From Bacteroidota bacterium (GTDB lineage Bacteria; Bacteroidota; Bacteroidia; Bacteroidales; FEN-979): 64,000 nt of DNA. Shown piece after piece: positions 40,963 to 49,052 of the stretch. The notes under the pieces were generated by a model that made no database searches, had not been told where the DNA came from, and saw only the letters and a program-made list of their open reading frames with translations. The position numbers and the translations under genes are program-made. The stretch lies in contig JAPLDF010000075.1 of NCBI GenBank assembly GCA_026391835.1, positions 124,001 to 188,000 on the forward strand, given 5' to 3'. Positions within the stretch are counted from its first letter, which is position 1. Each line of letters begins with the position of its first letter.

Positions 40963-43947
40963 TTAACGATCTAACAGGGCTCCATACAGTACCTCCACCG
41001 GATGCAAGGCTTTTTTTCCAGTTCCATCCATGATCTGGTGGCGACATGAGGTACCTGGCGCGGCTATGATAACCTCCGGCCCGGATTTCCTGATTTCAGG
41101 GAACAATACAAGTTCACCTACTTTCATCGATACTTCATAGTGCTCTTTTTCATACCCGAAAGAACCCGCCATGCCGCAGCAGCCCGATTTGATCTCCTCT
41201 ACCTTATAGTTAACGGGAATTGAAAGCATCTTTTTGGTGGGTTCCACGGATGCCAGCGCCTTTTGATGGCAATGGCCGTGAAGTTTGATAGTCCGTGGTG
41301 CTGAAGTAAACAACGGCGTGAGACTGGCAAACGGCTCCTTCGCGACAAACTCATCAAACAACAGCACATTCTTTGCCAGCTTCACTGCAGCATCTTTCAG
41401 TGAGGCGTCAACAAGTTCGGGATACTCATCACGAAACGTGAGAATGGCGGAGGGTTCAATGCCAACCAGCGGGGTATCACCGGTGATGATATCCGTCAAT
41501 TTCAATACATTCTTGTTGGCCAGCTTTTTAGCCTCCCTGATAAGACCCTTGGACAAGAAAGTGCGCCCGCTTTCCATATGATCGGGGATGATAACCTTGT
41601 ATCCCAATGCGTTGAGAAGTTTGATGGTTTTGATGCCTATCTCTACATCATTGAAATTCGAGAATTCGTCGGCAAACAGATAAACGGTCTTTTTGGACGG
41701 GACATTTCCCGGAGTGGACCTGCCGGTTGTACCGTCATGAAGGTTTTTTGCAGCCCATGCCCGCAATGTTGTGGAATAGAGTAGCGGAATATTTCGCTCC
41801 GGTGCAAATCCAAGGGTTTTTTTTGTGAAGCCGGAGAGGAATTTGTTTTTCTGGAAAAAATTGAAGAGGGCAGGGGCAATGCTTCCAAGTTGATTGATCC
41901 TGGTAATGTTTGCAATAAGACGCGACCGCAGCGGGATTCCGTTGGCATCGTACCAGTGCTGGAGAAATTCAGCCTTCAGTTTTGCGATATCCACGTTTGA
42001 CGGGCATTCCGATTTGCAAGCCTTGCAGGAAAGGCAAAGGTCCATTACTTCGTAGATTTCTTTGTGATCAAAGGGATTCTGTTTGGAAGAATTGGTAAGG
42101 AATTCCCTGAGGAGATTCGCCCTTGCCCTTGTAGTGGTATTTTCATCTTTGACAGCCATGTATGACGGGCACATATACCGCCCGGTGATCACCGTGTTGC
42201 GGCAGTCGCCTGACCCGTTGCATTGCTCCGCTGCCCTCAGGATGCCATGGCTGCCCGAAAAATCAAAAACCGTGGGAATGTCCCGCACGGGTTTTCCCGG
42301 TTCAAACCGAAGGCTGGTATTCATTTTGGGTGTATCAACGATCTTATTGGGGTTGAATATGTGGTTGGGATCCCACAGATCTTTGATTTGTCCGAACAAC
42401 GCGTAGTTCTTTTCCCCCAGCATCAGGGGGATAAATTCGCCGCGGAGGCGCCCATCGCCATGTTCTCCCGACAGGGATCCGTTGAATTTTTTGACCAGTT
42501 TCGCCGTTTCAAGCGCTACGGTATGAAAAAGCTCAACATCAGCAGGATCTTTGAGGTTCAGCACCGGCCGCAGATGCAACTCCCCGGAACCGACATGGGC
42601 ATAGTAAACGCAATCGAGCCCCAGACGTGCAAGCATCTGGTTAAATTCATCAATATAATCGGGAAGAACGGCAGGGGTTACAGCAGTGTCCTCGGTCACA
42701 GGAACAGGTTTCCGGTCGCCGGGATAGTTGGAAAGGACACCCAGCCCGGCCTTTCGCAGGTCCCATACTTTTTTCACATCAGGGGGAAACACGATCGGGA
42801 AGTGGTATCCCAGGCCAACTGAACGCATTTCTGTTTCAAGCCTTGAATAGATGTCCATAATCTCCTCCCGCGTATCACGGGCAAATTCGATGATCAGGAT
42901 GGCTCCAGGATCTCCCTCGATAAAAAACCGGTTCTGACGTTGCGTAATGTTGTCGCGGGTGCAATCCATGATCGCCTTATCCATCAATTCCACCGAACCC
43001 GGCTCATATTTCAGTGCCACAAGGTTGGCTTTGAGTGATTCTGAAATTGTATGGCAATGCACACAGATCAATGCTTTCTCTTTCGGGGGCAGTGGAACCA
43101 GGTTTAATTTGATTTCGGTCATGAAGGTTAATGTGCCCTCGGAACCGGCGATGAGTTTCGAAAAATTAAACGGGGAAACGGGGGTGCCAGAAGATGTGTG
43201 ACCGGTTGAAATGACGAATGGTTCCGTGCCCAGCAGCAGGTCAAGTGCATAGCCTGTATTTCTGCGGTGAATGGCAGGATCGGGGTATTCTTTCAATATG
43301 TTGTCACGGTTTTCTGTATCAGAGAGAATTTCATTGATCTGCCGGTAAATTTTATTTTCTAGGGTGTCGCCGGCAGTTTTATTATTGAATTCATCAACGG
43401 TCAGTTCGCTGAATTCCACGACGGAACCGTCGCTCAGGAATCCTTTCACCGAAATAACATGATCCCGGGTACTGCCATAAAGGATGGAATGAGCGCCGCA
43501 GGAGTTGTTGCCGACCATTCCACCCATCATGCAACGGCTTGATGTACTGGTTTCAGGGCCAAAGAAAAGCCCCTGTTTTTCGACTGTTTTATTCAGCTCA
43601 TCCAGAATTACGCCTGGTTCAACGCGTACCCAGTGCTCGTCGATATTCAACTCCAGTATGCGTGTCATGTAGCGGGAAATATCCACCACAAGGCCTGAAC
43701 CAACCACCTGCCCGGCGAGCGACGTACCTGCGGCCCGCGGGATCAGCGGGATGCTCATTGCATTGGCGAAGGTTATCAGTTTTTTGATATCACCGGCGTT
43801 TTTCGGTCGTGCAACACCCAGCGGCATCTCGCGGTATGCTGAAGCATCTGTTGCGTATAACAGCCGCTGCGCATCATCTGTGAAGATATCTCCTTCGAAA
43901 CCTGAACGCAGCTCGTCAATTTTATCCTGAAAAATTCTAAGATCCAT
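40963..43947 (-). CDS. FAD/[4Fe-4S] dehydrogenase, YdiJ-like (probable D-2-hydroxyglutarate dehydrogenase)
   Basis: A 994-residue fusion. The N-terminal PCMH-type FAD domain (about 20-270, PLIPRAAGTSLAGQVVGSG) is followed by the C-terminal FAD-linked oxidase cap (to about 530, SGEHGDGRLRGEF). Next come ferredoxin cysteines (CLSCKACKSECPSNVD, about 625-645) and a CCG domain (GHCHQKA, GCCGMAGSFGYEKEHYE). Family members oxidise D-2-hydroxyacids and pass electrons on through the Fe-S clusters. The length and domain order match E. coli YdiJ, about 1000 residues. Its ATG overlaps the stop of the hydrolase gene by one base (TAATG), in an operon with a 2-oxoadipate enzyme, which favours D-2-hydroxyglutarate over lactate or glycolate as substrate. 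Confidence 0.87.
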   Translation of the reverse strand: MDLRIFQDKIDELRSGFEGDIFTDDAQRLLYATDASAYREMPLGVARPKNAGDIKKLITFANAMSIPLIPRAAGTSLAGQVVGSGLVVDISRYMTRILELNIDEHWVRVEPGVILDELNKTVEKQGLFFGPETSTSSRCMMGGMVGNNSCGAHSILYGSTRDHVISVKGFLSDGSVVEFSELTVDEFNNKTAGDTLENKIYRQINEILSDTENRDNILKEYPDPAIHRRNTGYALDLLLGTEPFVISTGHTSSGTPVSPFNFSKLIAGSEGTLTFMTEIKLNLVPLPPKEKALICVHCHTISESLKANLVALKYEPGSVELMDKAIMDCTRDNITQRQNRFFIEGDPGAILIIEFARDTREEIMDIYSRLETEMRSVGLGYHFPIVFPPDVKKVWDLRKAGLGVLSNYPGDRKPVPVTEDTAVTPAVLPDYIDEFNQMLARLGLDCVYYAHVGSGELHLRPVLNLKDPADVELFHTVALETAKLVKKFNGSLSGEHGDGRLRGEFIPLMLGEKNYALFGQIKDLWDPNHIFNPNKIVDTPKMNTSLRFEPGKPVRDIPTVFDFSGSHGILRAAEQCNGSGDCRNTVITGRYMCPSYMAVKDENTTTRARANLLREFLTNSSKQNPFDHKEIYEVMDLCLSCKACKSECPSNVDIAKLKAEFLQHWYDANGIPLRSRLIANITRINQLGSIAPALFNFFQKNKFLSGFTKKTLGFAPERNIPLLYSTTLRAWAAKNLHDGTTGRSTPGNVPSKKTVYLFADEFSNFNDVEIGIKTIKLLNALGYKVIIPDHMESGRTFLSKGLIREAKKLANKNVLKLTDIITGDTPLVGIEPSAILTFRDEYPELVDASLKDAAVKLAKNVLLFDEFVAKEPFASLTPLFTSAPRTIKLHGHCHQKALASVEPTKKMLSIPVNYKVEEIKSGCCGMAGSFGYEKEHYEVSMKVGELVLFPEIRKSGPEVIIAAPGTSCRHQIMDGTGKKALHPVEVLYGALLDR

Positions 43948-45380
43948 TATTTCATTGTTTTCTGAAGGTCTTCCCAGGAAGGAGAACCCTTGAGGGACTG
44001 GAATTCCTGTTGACCAGTTAACCGCTGTTTATCGGCAAATCCTTTTTTAACTGCAATCCTGAGCTGGGCAATTGCTGCTTCATTTTCCGACCTGCGGGCA
44101 AGCAGGATTGCACGCAGGTAATTGGGTTCGGCATTGGAACTGTCGGCCATCTCGTATACTGCAATGGTCTTTATTGCTGCCTGTTCCTCCTGTTTTGCCA
44201 CAGCGCTGCTGGCATTCATATAACAAAACAGGCTCAGGAAAGCCATCAGTCTCCTGTCTTTCAGGGTATCTTCCGGGTTGATTCGCCTGCCTCTCGAATT
44301 TCCTGCTTTATATGGTCCCTCGTATTTTGAAATTTCTTTCTTCCACCATGCCAGGTCTTTTTCCTGCAAAGCCCTGATCAGTTCCTGTTTTTCTTCCTCT
44401 TCTTTTTTCAGGACGGTGTTGCGATATGCAACCTGGGATTGATAATCGGGCCTGCTTTCGAGGATTTGAAGTTCCTGTTTGTCCTTTTCCACAGATGACA
44501 GGCCCTCCATAAACGCAATCTTCTCCCTGCAAAGACAGGCAGCCGCAATCAGGTTGTCGTCGCTTTTTAATCCGGCCAGGCGGTTCCCGAGCACGGTCCC
44601 GGCTTCAGAAATGAAAACATCATCTTTTGCGAGGATGCCATCTTTCATTGCATTCAAACTTATCCAAATGAAACCATCTTCTGTTACCACGGCAGGAGGC
44701 CATGCGTGTTTCCCGGGAAAAGTTGTGATGAAGTGGCGAAAGCCCGCATTGGTTAATGGTTCTTCAAGGTTCTGCATTTCGCTCATGTTGAAATCAGCGG
44801 TTCCGACAATGCCAAAGTAGTCAAATATATAGCGGATCGGTTGTCCGCCGCCCCCAAATCCGGCACCGCACCCGATCACCCCTTTTACCGGCACCTGGTA
44901 CATTGCTGTCATGGCCGCGATTCTTGCCCCGCCCGAAAATCCAAGAAGGTATATGCGGTTGGTATCCACCGGATAAACAGTATGAACTTCATGCATCAGG
45001 GCGGTCACAATGTCGCTGACCTGCTCCTGTTGCAGCCCGTTCTTCGAGTCATTTGACCCGACCAGGATGAACCCGTATTTTTCGGCTAGGTTTTTATACA
45101 AAGTAACCGGCAGCAACCCGTCGCCGTGAGGATCGAAAGCCACAATGACCGGGTACAACAGGTTGCCGTTGCTGCCACTCCTTTTGTGCAGGGCTGTCGT
45201 GGAAGGAATAAACAATGCGTATGTTTTCCCCGGATCACCGGTACAAGCGATCTTTTCGTGAATCACCCCCTGTTCCGGTAAGGAGCGGGTACTGTTTCCC
45301 TGTCCCGAACTGCCATTTGAACAGGAGCAGGCCAGGATGAGGAGAGTACATCCGGCAAGCAATGTTAACAGACACCTCAC
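43947..45380 (-). CDS. Lipoprotein alpha/beta hydrolase
   Basis: A 477-residue lipoprotein starting at GTG 45380. The signal peptide ends in a lipobox (ILACSC). The domain at about 45-270 is an alpha/beta hydrolase: YPVIVAFDPHGDG, nucleophile elbow GFSGGAR (GxSxG) and a late GKHAWPP holding the probable catalytic His. The remaining 200 residues are helical with a coiled-coil-like middle (KKEEEEKQELIRALQEK) and a tail suggestive of tetratricopeptide-type repeats (EPNYLRAILLARRSENEAAIAQLRIA). It overlaps the DUF1338 gene by four bases (GTGA) and the dehydrogenase gene by one. An enzymatic link to lysine breakdown is not obvious. Confidence 0.78.
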   Translation of the reverse strand: MRCLLTLLAGCTLLILACSCSNGSSGQGNSTRSLPEQGVIHEKIACTGDPGKTYALFIPSTTALHKRSGSNGNLLYPVIVAFDPHGDGLLPVTLYKNLAEKYGFILVGSNDSKNGLQQEQVSDIVTALMHEVHTVYPVDTNRIYLLGFSGGARIAAMTAMYQVPVKGVIGCGAGFGGGGQPIRYIFDYFGIVGTADFNMSEMQNLEEPLTNAGFRHFITTFPGKHAWPPAVVTEDGFIWISLNAMKDGILAKDDVFISEAGTVLGNRLAGLKSDDNLIAAACLCREKIAFMEGLSSVEKDKQELQILESRPDYQSQVAYRNTVLKKEEEEKQELIRALQEKDLAWWKKEISKYEGPYKAGNSRGRRINPEDTLKDRRLMAFLSLFCYMNASSAVAKQEEQAAIKTIAVYEMADSSNAEPNYLRAILLARRSENEAAIAQLRIAVKKGFADKQRLTGQQEFQSLKGSPSWEDLQKTMK

Positions 45381-46183
45381 TTTTTGTAAAAATTCGTCGA
45401 TTCGAAGATCTTGTCAGCCGATTTGGCAATAAATCCGCTGTATAACTTTCCATCGTTGTCGGGGTACCGTTTTGCAAATTCATAATAGCAACCGGGAATC
45501 TCGTGACGACCTTCGGTGAAGTTGAATGCAACCATTCCTGCCCTGATGCTTGATTGTTCAAGCAACTCTTCGGGCGTTCCCTGGATCTCCCCGCCGGCAT
45601 CATTCAGCAGGAAGCCATGCGATTTCAGAAAGGTATTCACTTTCTGGATCGAGTCGAACTTCTTTAAGTTGTTGACACTGACAGTAAAATGGTTTGCACA
45701 AAAGCCATTCACGTAAAGCCAGGCAGCATATTCCGATTCGGTGCGCAACTTCTCATAGACTTCAAGTGATGGAATTCCAGACAAATTGCCTCCGAATATG
45801 AGGTCATCTGACCCAACCATGGCAGGAGGGATATGACTGATCCAATCGTTCACTGTTTCCTGCAGAAACGGGCTGAACTCCTCTGTGAGCAGTTCACTGA
45901 TGAAAACCCTGGGTGCCCCGGCGTCGGTTTGATGTTCAAAATGTTTTGCGTAAAGTTTTTTGGCTTCGAAATGGTAATCACCTTTGTATGCATACCCGTT
46001 TTCAAGGAATACCCGGGAAAGTTTATCGACGCCAATGGAAGGGCTCCTGAAGGTACGAAAGGCAATATGGTCATTTATAACAGTCTCTTTTTCAGCCAGA
46101 AAAAGATCGTAAACTTTTTTTGTTGAAGGATTCTGGCGGGTATAATCTGACCAGAGCAGGGTGAAGATATCGTTTTGGGTCAT
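45377..46183 (-). CDS. DUF1338/HglS-like 2-oxoadipate dioxygenase/decarboxylase
   Basis: A 268-residue protein from the ATG at 46183 (a TTG at 46195 is a weaker start). It shows the DUF1338 pattern: NDHIAFRTF near residue 38, NHFTVSVNNL in the middle and GCYYEFAKRYP near residue 238. The two His and the Glu fit the metal-binding triad of HglS. HglS uses Fe(II) and oxygen to turn 2-oxoadipate into D-2-hydroxyglutarate in bacterial lysine catabolism. It is the first gene of a three-gene operon with overlapping ends, and the last gene encodes a probable D-2-hydroxyglutarate dehydrogenase, the next step. It is shorter than the Pseudomonas enzyme (about 460 residues), as are many Bacteroidota members. 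Confidence 0.82.
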   Translation of the reverse strand: MTQNDIFTLLWSDYTRQNPSTKKVYDLFLAEKETVINDHIAFRTFRSPSIGVDKLSRVFLENGYAYKGDYHFEAKKLYAKHFEHQTDAGAPRVFISELLTEEFSPFLQETVNDWISHIPPAMVGSDDLIFGGNLSGIPSLEVYEKLRTESEYAAWLYVNGFCANHFTVSVNNLKKFDSIQKVNTFLKSHGFLLNDAGGEIQGTPEELLEQSSIRAGMVAFNFTEGRHEIPGCYYEFAKRYPDNDGKLYSGFIAKSADKIFESTNFYKK

Positions 46184-46189
46184 GATAAT

Positions 46190-46265
46190 TACCAATTAAA
46201 AATTAAAAATTACGATTTGCGAATGGATACGGAATACTGTTTTTACATTTTAAATCGTAAATAAC
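46190..46265. repeat. Third copy of the AT-rich intergenic repeat
   Basis: The gap between the DUF1338 gene and the CheY-like gene contains AATTAAAAATTAAAAATTACGATTTGCG and later TTTTAAATCGTAAATAA in opposite orientation. It shares the ATTTACGATTT core (or its complement) with the repeats at 14753 and 16258. Confidence 0.45.
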
Positions 46266-46270
46266 AGATC

Positions 46271-46702
46271 CTACAGGTATTCAGGAAAGTGATTTTGCAG
46301 GATATTGTCAATCATTTGCAGTGTCAATGGCTTGTATTGAAAACAACCACTTTCCAGCATCTTTTCTGCTTTTGTCTTATCAACAGGGTTTAAGGAAGTT
46401 GTAAGCATGATGAAAACGATCTTGCCCTGTTGGCCGGCTTCAAGTTTTTTGTACTCTTCAAGAAACTCCCATCCATCCATAATGGGCATATTGATATCAA
46501 GGAATATCAATTCAGGCTGTGAATATGAATTCTCAGGCTGTCCGCATGTCCCTTTTGTAGTAAGGAATTCAAGTGCTTCTTTCCCGTTCATTGCGATGGC
46601 TATGTTCTCGGTGATGCCTGATTTTTCAAGAACTCTTTTGTGAATAAAATTATCAGAGTCATTATCATCTACAAGCAATACACAGTTTAGTTTTCTTTTC
46701 AT
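46271..46702 (-). CDS. Stand-alone response regulator (CheY/Rcp1-like)
   Basis: A 143-residue receiver without output domain. It has the acidic residues VLLVDDNDSD, the phospho-acceptor in FLDINMPIMDGW, the switch MLTTS and the lysine FQYKPLT. The long loop between helix 3 and strand 3 (TKGTCGQPENSYSQPE) is typical of Rcp1-type regulators paired with phytochrome-like kinases. It starts six bases after the CHASE-domain kinase ends, so it is probably the phosphate acceptor of that kinase. It is the last gene of the signalling array. Confidence 0.92.
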   Translation of the reverse strand: MKRKLNCVLLVDDNDSDNFIHKRVLEKSGITENIAIAMNGKEALEFLTTKGTCGQPENSYSQPELIFLDINMPIMDGWEFLEEYKKLEAGQQGKIVFIMLTTSLNPVDKTKAEKMLESGCFQYKPLTLQMIDNILQNHFPEYL

Positions 46703-46708
46703 TTGAAT

Positions 46709-48946
46709 CTATTGTTTTGGTATTGTAAAAATAAAACTACTTCCTGAACCCGGGGTGGACTCTACCCAGATTTTCCCACTATGCAATTCTACTATTTTTT
46801 TGCATTGGGCCAGACCAACACCTATCCCTCCATATTCATTCCTGTTATGCATGCGCCTAAAGATAATGAAGATGTTTTCTTTATCTTTTTCTTCAATGCC
46901 TATGCCATTATCCGCTACTGTAAAGATAAATTCTTTTTCGTGACACTCGGCTGAAATTTTCACTTTCATGGCAACCTCTTTCCTGGTGAATTTGAGTGCG
47001 TTGATAATCAGGTTTCCGAATAATATTTTTAACTCGTTTTCAAAACCAAATACAACGGGGAGTTCCTGCGTTGTTATTTCTGTATGACTGGCTTTGATCA
47101 GAGCGGCCATTTCCAGGATAATTTCGTTAACAGTTTTATTGCAGTCAACCATTGTCATTACCTGCTCTTTTCCAAGCAGTGAATAGTCGAGCAAACCTTT
47201 TACCAATGACTTCATCCGCTCTGCCGCCCCGGAAATGAATTCAATGGATCTATTCCCAACATCATCCAGTTTCCCGGCATATTCTTCCTGAATAAGCTTG
47301 CTGAAGTTTGAGAGTGTAAGCAGCGGTTCCTGAAGATCATGGGAAGCGATGAAAGTAAACTGTTCGATTTCCTTGATGTGAAAGGCCAGTTCCCGGTTGG
47401 TGGTTTCAAGTTGACTGGTTCTTTCCTGAACGCGTTCTTCAAGGGTGTCGTTCAATTTACGTATCTCGTTCTCGGCATTTTTGCGATCGGTGATATCGAT
47501 AGATAATCCAATCACGCCCATTATGTTGCCGGCAATATCAATAAAAGGTATTTTAAACGTATTGACGTATTTAGTACCCTCGGTCGTTACCCAGGGTTCT
47601 TCGATATTCAATTTTGCCACACCTGAACGAATCACGGACAGGTCATCATGGTAGTATTTTTCCGCATCCTCTGCCGGGTAGATGTCTGTAAGGTTTTTCC
47701 CTTCCAGTTCTGCTTTCTCCTTTCCCTGTGCCTGTGCGAAATATTTATTCACATGAATGAAATTGTTGCTTTTATCCTTATAGAAAACCAATGCAGGAAT
47801 ATGGTCTAAAATGGATTCGAACTGAATTGACAACTGTTTGTACTTTTCATTGCTCTCTTTTACTTCAGCGGTAAGCAAATCCGCAATGTGTACCCTGTTT
47901 TTCAGTTTAGAGGTAGACAAGGTCAAACCGCCCAGGAGGAAACTAATGACAATACCGCCAATCAGCACCACAGTAAAATTGCCCTTATAATATTGAAAAC
48001 TACTTTCAGGACGGGAAAAACACAATGTCCATTTGCTGCCATTGAAATCAATGGGAGCAATGAGTGTTCTCTCCGGTGAAGCCTGGTTTTTCAGGTTGTC
48101 GTTGTGCTGACTGTCAAACAATAATGTATTTGCACAGATGGCAACGTTGTCATAAATCTGTAAATGGATCCTGTTATTGCCGGTAGAATCCCAACGGCCT
48201 AAAATGCCAACCATTAAATCATTCATCCGGTACGGACTATATACCCAGCCAGCAATGGCAGCACGACGTTCAGGTATTGTATTTAAAGGCATGTCATTTC
48301 GGTATACCGGGACATACATAAGGACACCTGACTGTACATTCTGGCCTGTTTCCTGAACCAGAATCACCTTTCCCGACAGTGATGCAACATCATAGTCGCG
48401 GGCATGTTCCATGGCTTTCCTGCGAATAGGTTCAGCATACATGTCATAACCAAAAGCCCGTAAATTGCGGCCTACAAAAGGTTCCAGGTAAATGATGGTG
48501 GTGTATACATCCCGGTTGCCTGCAGGCCATACAGTATAATCCGGAAATCCTTCCTTCATTATGTTCATGATATGTTCCTTTAACTTAGGTTTAGGAACAA
48601 TCAGTGAAAAGCCAACTCCCTGAATTCCCGGCAGGTTTTTTTCGATTTGTTCATGATCATGAAATTTTCTCCACTCATTTCGGGTTATTGTATCAGATGC
48701 TGCAAAAAATGATGAACCACTGCGTAAAAGTTGAGCATGTGTATGAAGGCGGCTGGATATTTTGGCAATTATTTCATTGCATACCAGCGCAAATTCAGAT
48801 GCGGCACGGGCTTCAGTGTTGTGTTCCGTTTTCCATGCGAAAGCTGCCGTAAGTATAAGTCCCAAAACCAGGACGAACAATGCCATCCTGGGTTTTCCTG
48901 AATGTAAAGTCATCCATAAGCGCTGAAATGTTGATTTCAAATTCAT
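46709..48946 (-). CDS. CHASE-PAS sensor histidine kinase
   Basis: A 745-residue membrane kinase. A helix at about 20-38 is followed by a periplasmic CHASE domain (about 70-290, FHDHEQIEKNLPGIQGVGFS and RKAMEHARDYDVASLSG), a second helix near 325-345 and a cytoplasmic PAS domain (about 370-485, NFIHVNKYFAQAQGKEKAELEG). HisKA (IASHDLQEPLLTLSNF) and HATPase (RMHNRNEYGGIGVGLAQCKK) end it. CHASE domains sense small extracellular ligands. Its catalytic end is closely similar to those of the kinases at 49053 and 51863. It is probably paired with the receiver at 46271. Confidence 0.92.
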   Translation of the reverse strand: MNLKSTFQRLWMTLHSGKPRMALFVLVLGLILTAAFAWKTEHNTEARAASEFALVCNEIIAKISSRLHTHAQLLRSGSSFFAASDTITRNEWRKFHDHEQIEKNLPGIQGVGFSLIVPKPKLKEHIMNIMKEGFPDYTVWPAGNRDVYTTIIYLEPFVGRNLRAFGYDMYAEPIRRKAMEHARDYDVASLSGKVILVQETGQNVQSGVLMYVPVYRNDMPLNTIPERRAAIAGWVYSPYRMNDLMVGILGRWDSTGNNRIHLQIYDNVAICANTLLFDSQHNDNLKNQASPERTLIAPIDFNGSKWTLCFSRPESSFQYYKGNFTVVLIGGIVISFLLGGLTLSTSKLKNRVHIADLLTAEVKESNEKYKQLSIQFESILDHIPALVFYKDKSNNFIHVNKYFAQAQGKEKAELEGKNLTDIYPAEDAEKYYHDDLSVIRSGVAKLNIEEPWVTTEGTKYVNTFKIPFIDIAGNIMGVIGLSIDITDRKNAENEIRKLNDTLEERVQERTSQLETTNRELAFHIKEIEQFTFIASHDLQEPLLTLSNFSKLIQEEYAGKLDDVGNRSIEFISGAAERMKSLVKGLLDYSLLGKEQVMTMVDCNKTVNEIILEMAALIKASHTEITTQELPVVFGFENELKILFGNLIINALKFTRKEVAMKVKISAECHEKEFIFTVADNGIGIEEKDKENIFIIFRRMHNRNEYGGIGVGLAQCKKIVELHSGKIWVESTPGSGSSFIFTIPKQ

Positions 48947-49052
48947 TGACTATATTGATGAGTTGTTAAATTTCAATATCTGAAAGAACCGGATTCCTGA
49001 TCATCCTGCTCCTGATAGCAGATGACTTCCGAGTATGAAATGGCCAAGCCGG

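Noticed and set aside
42223-42822. 199-codon plus-strand frame
   Set aside because: It is antisense to the FAD/FeS dehydrogenase gene, which is intact.
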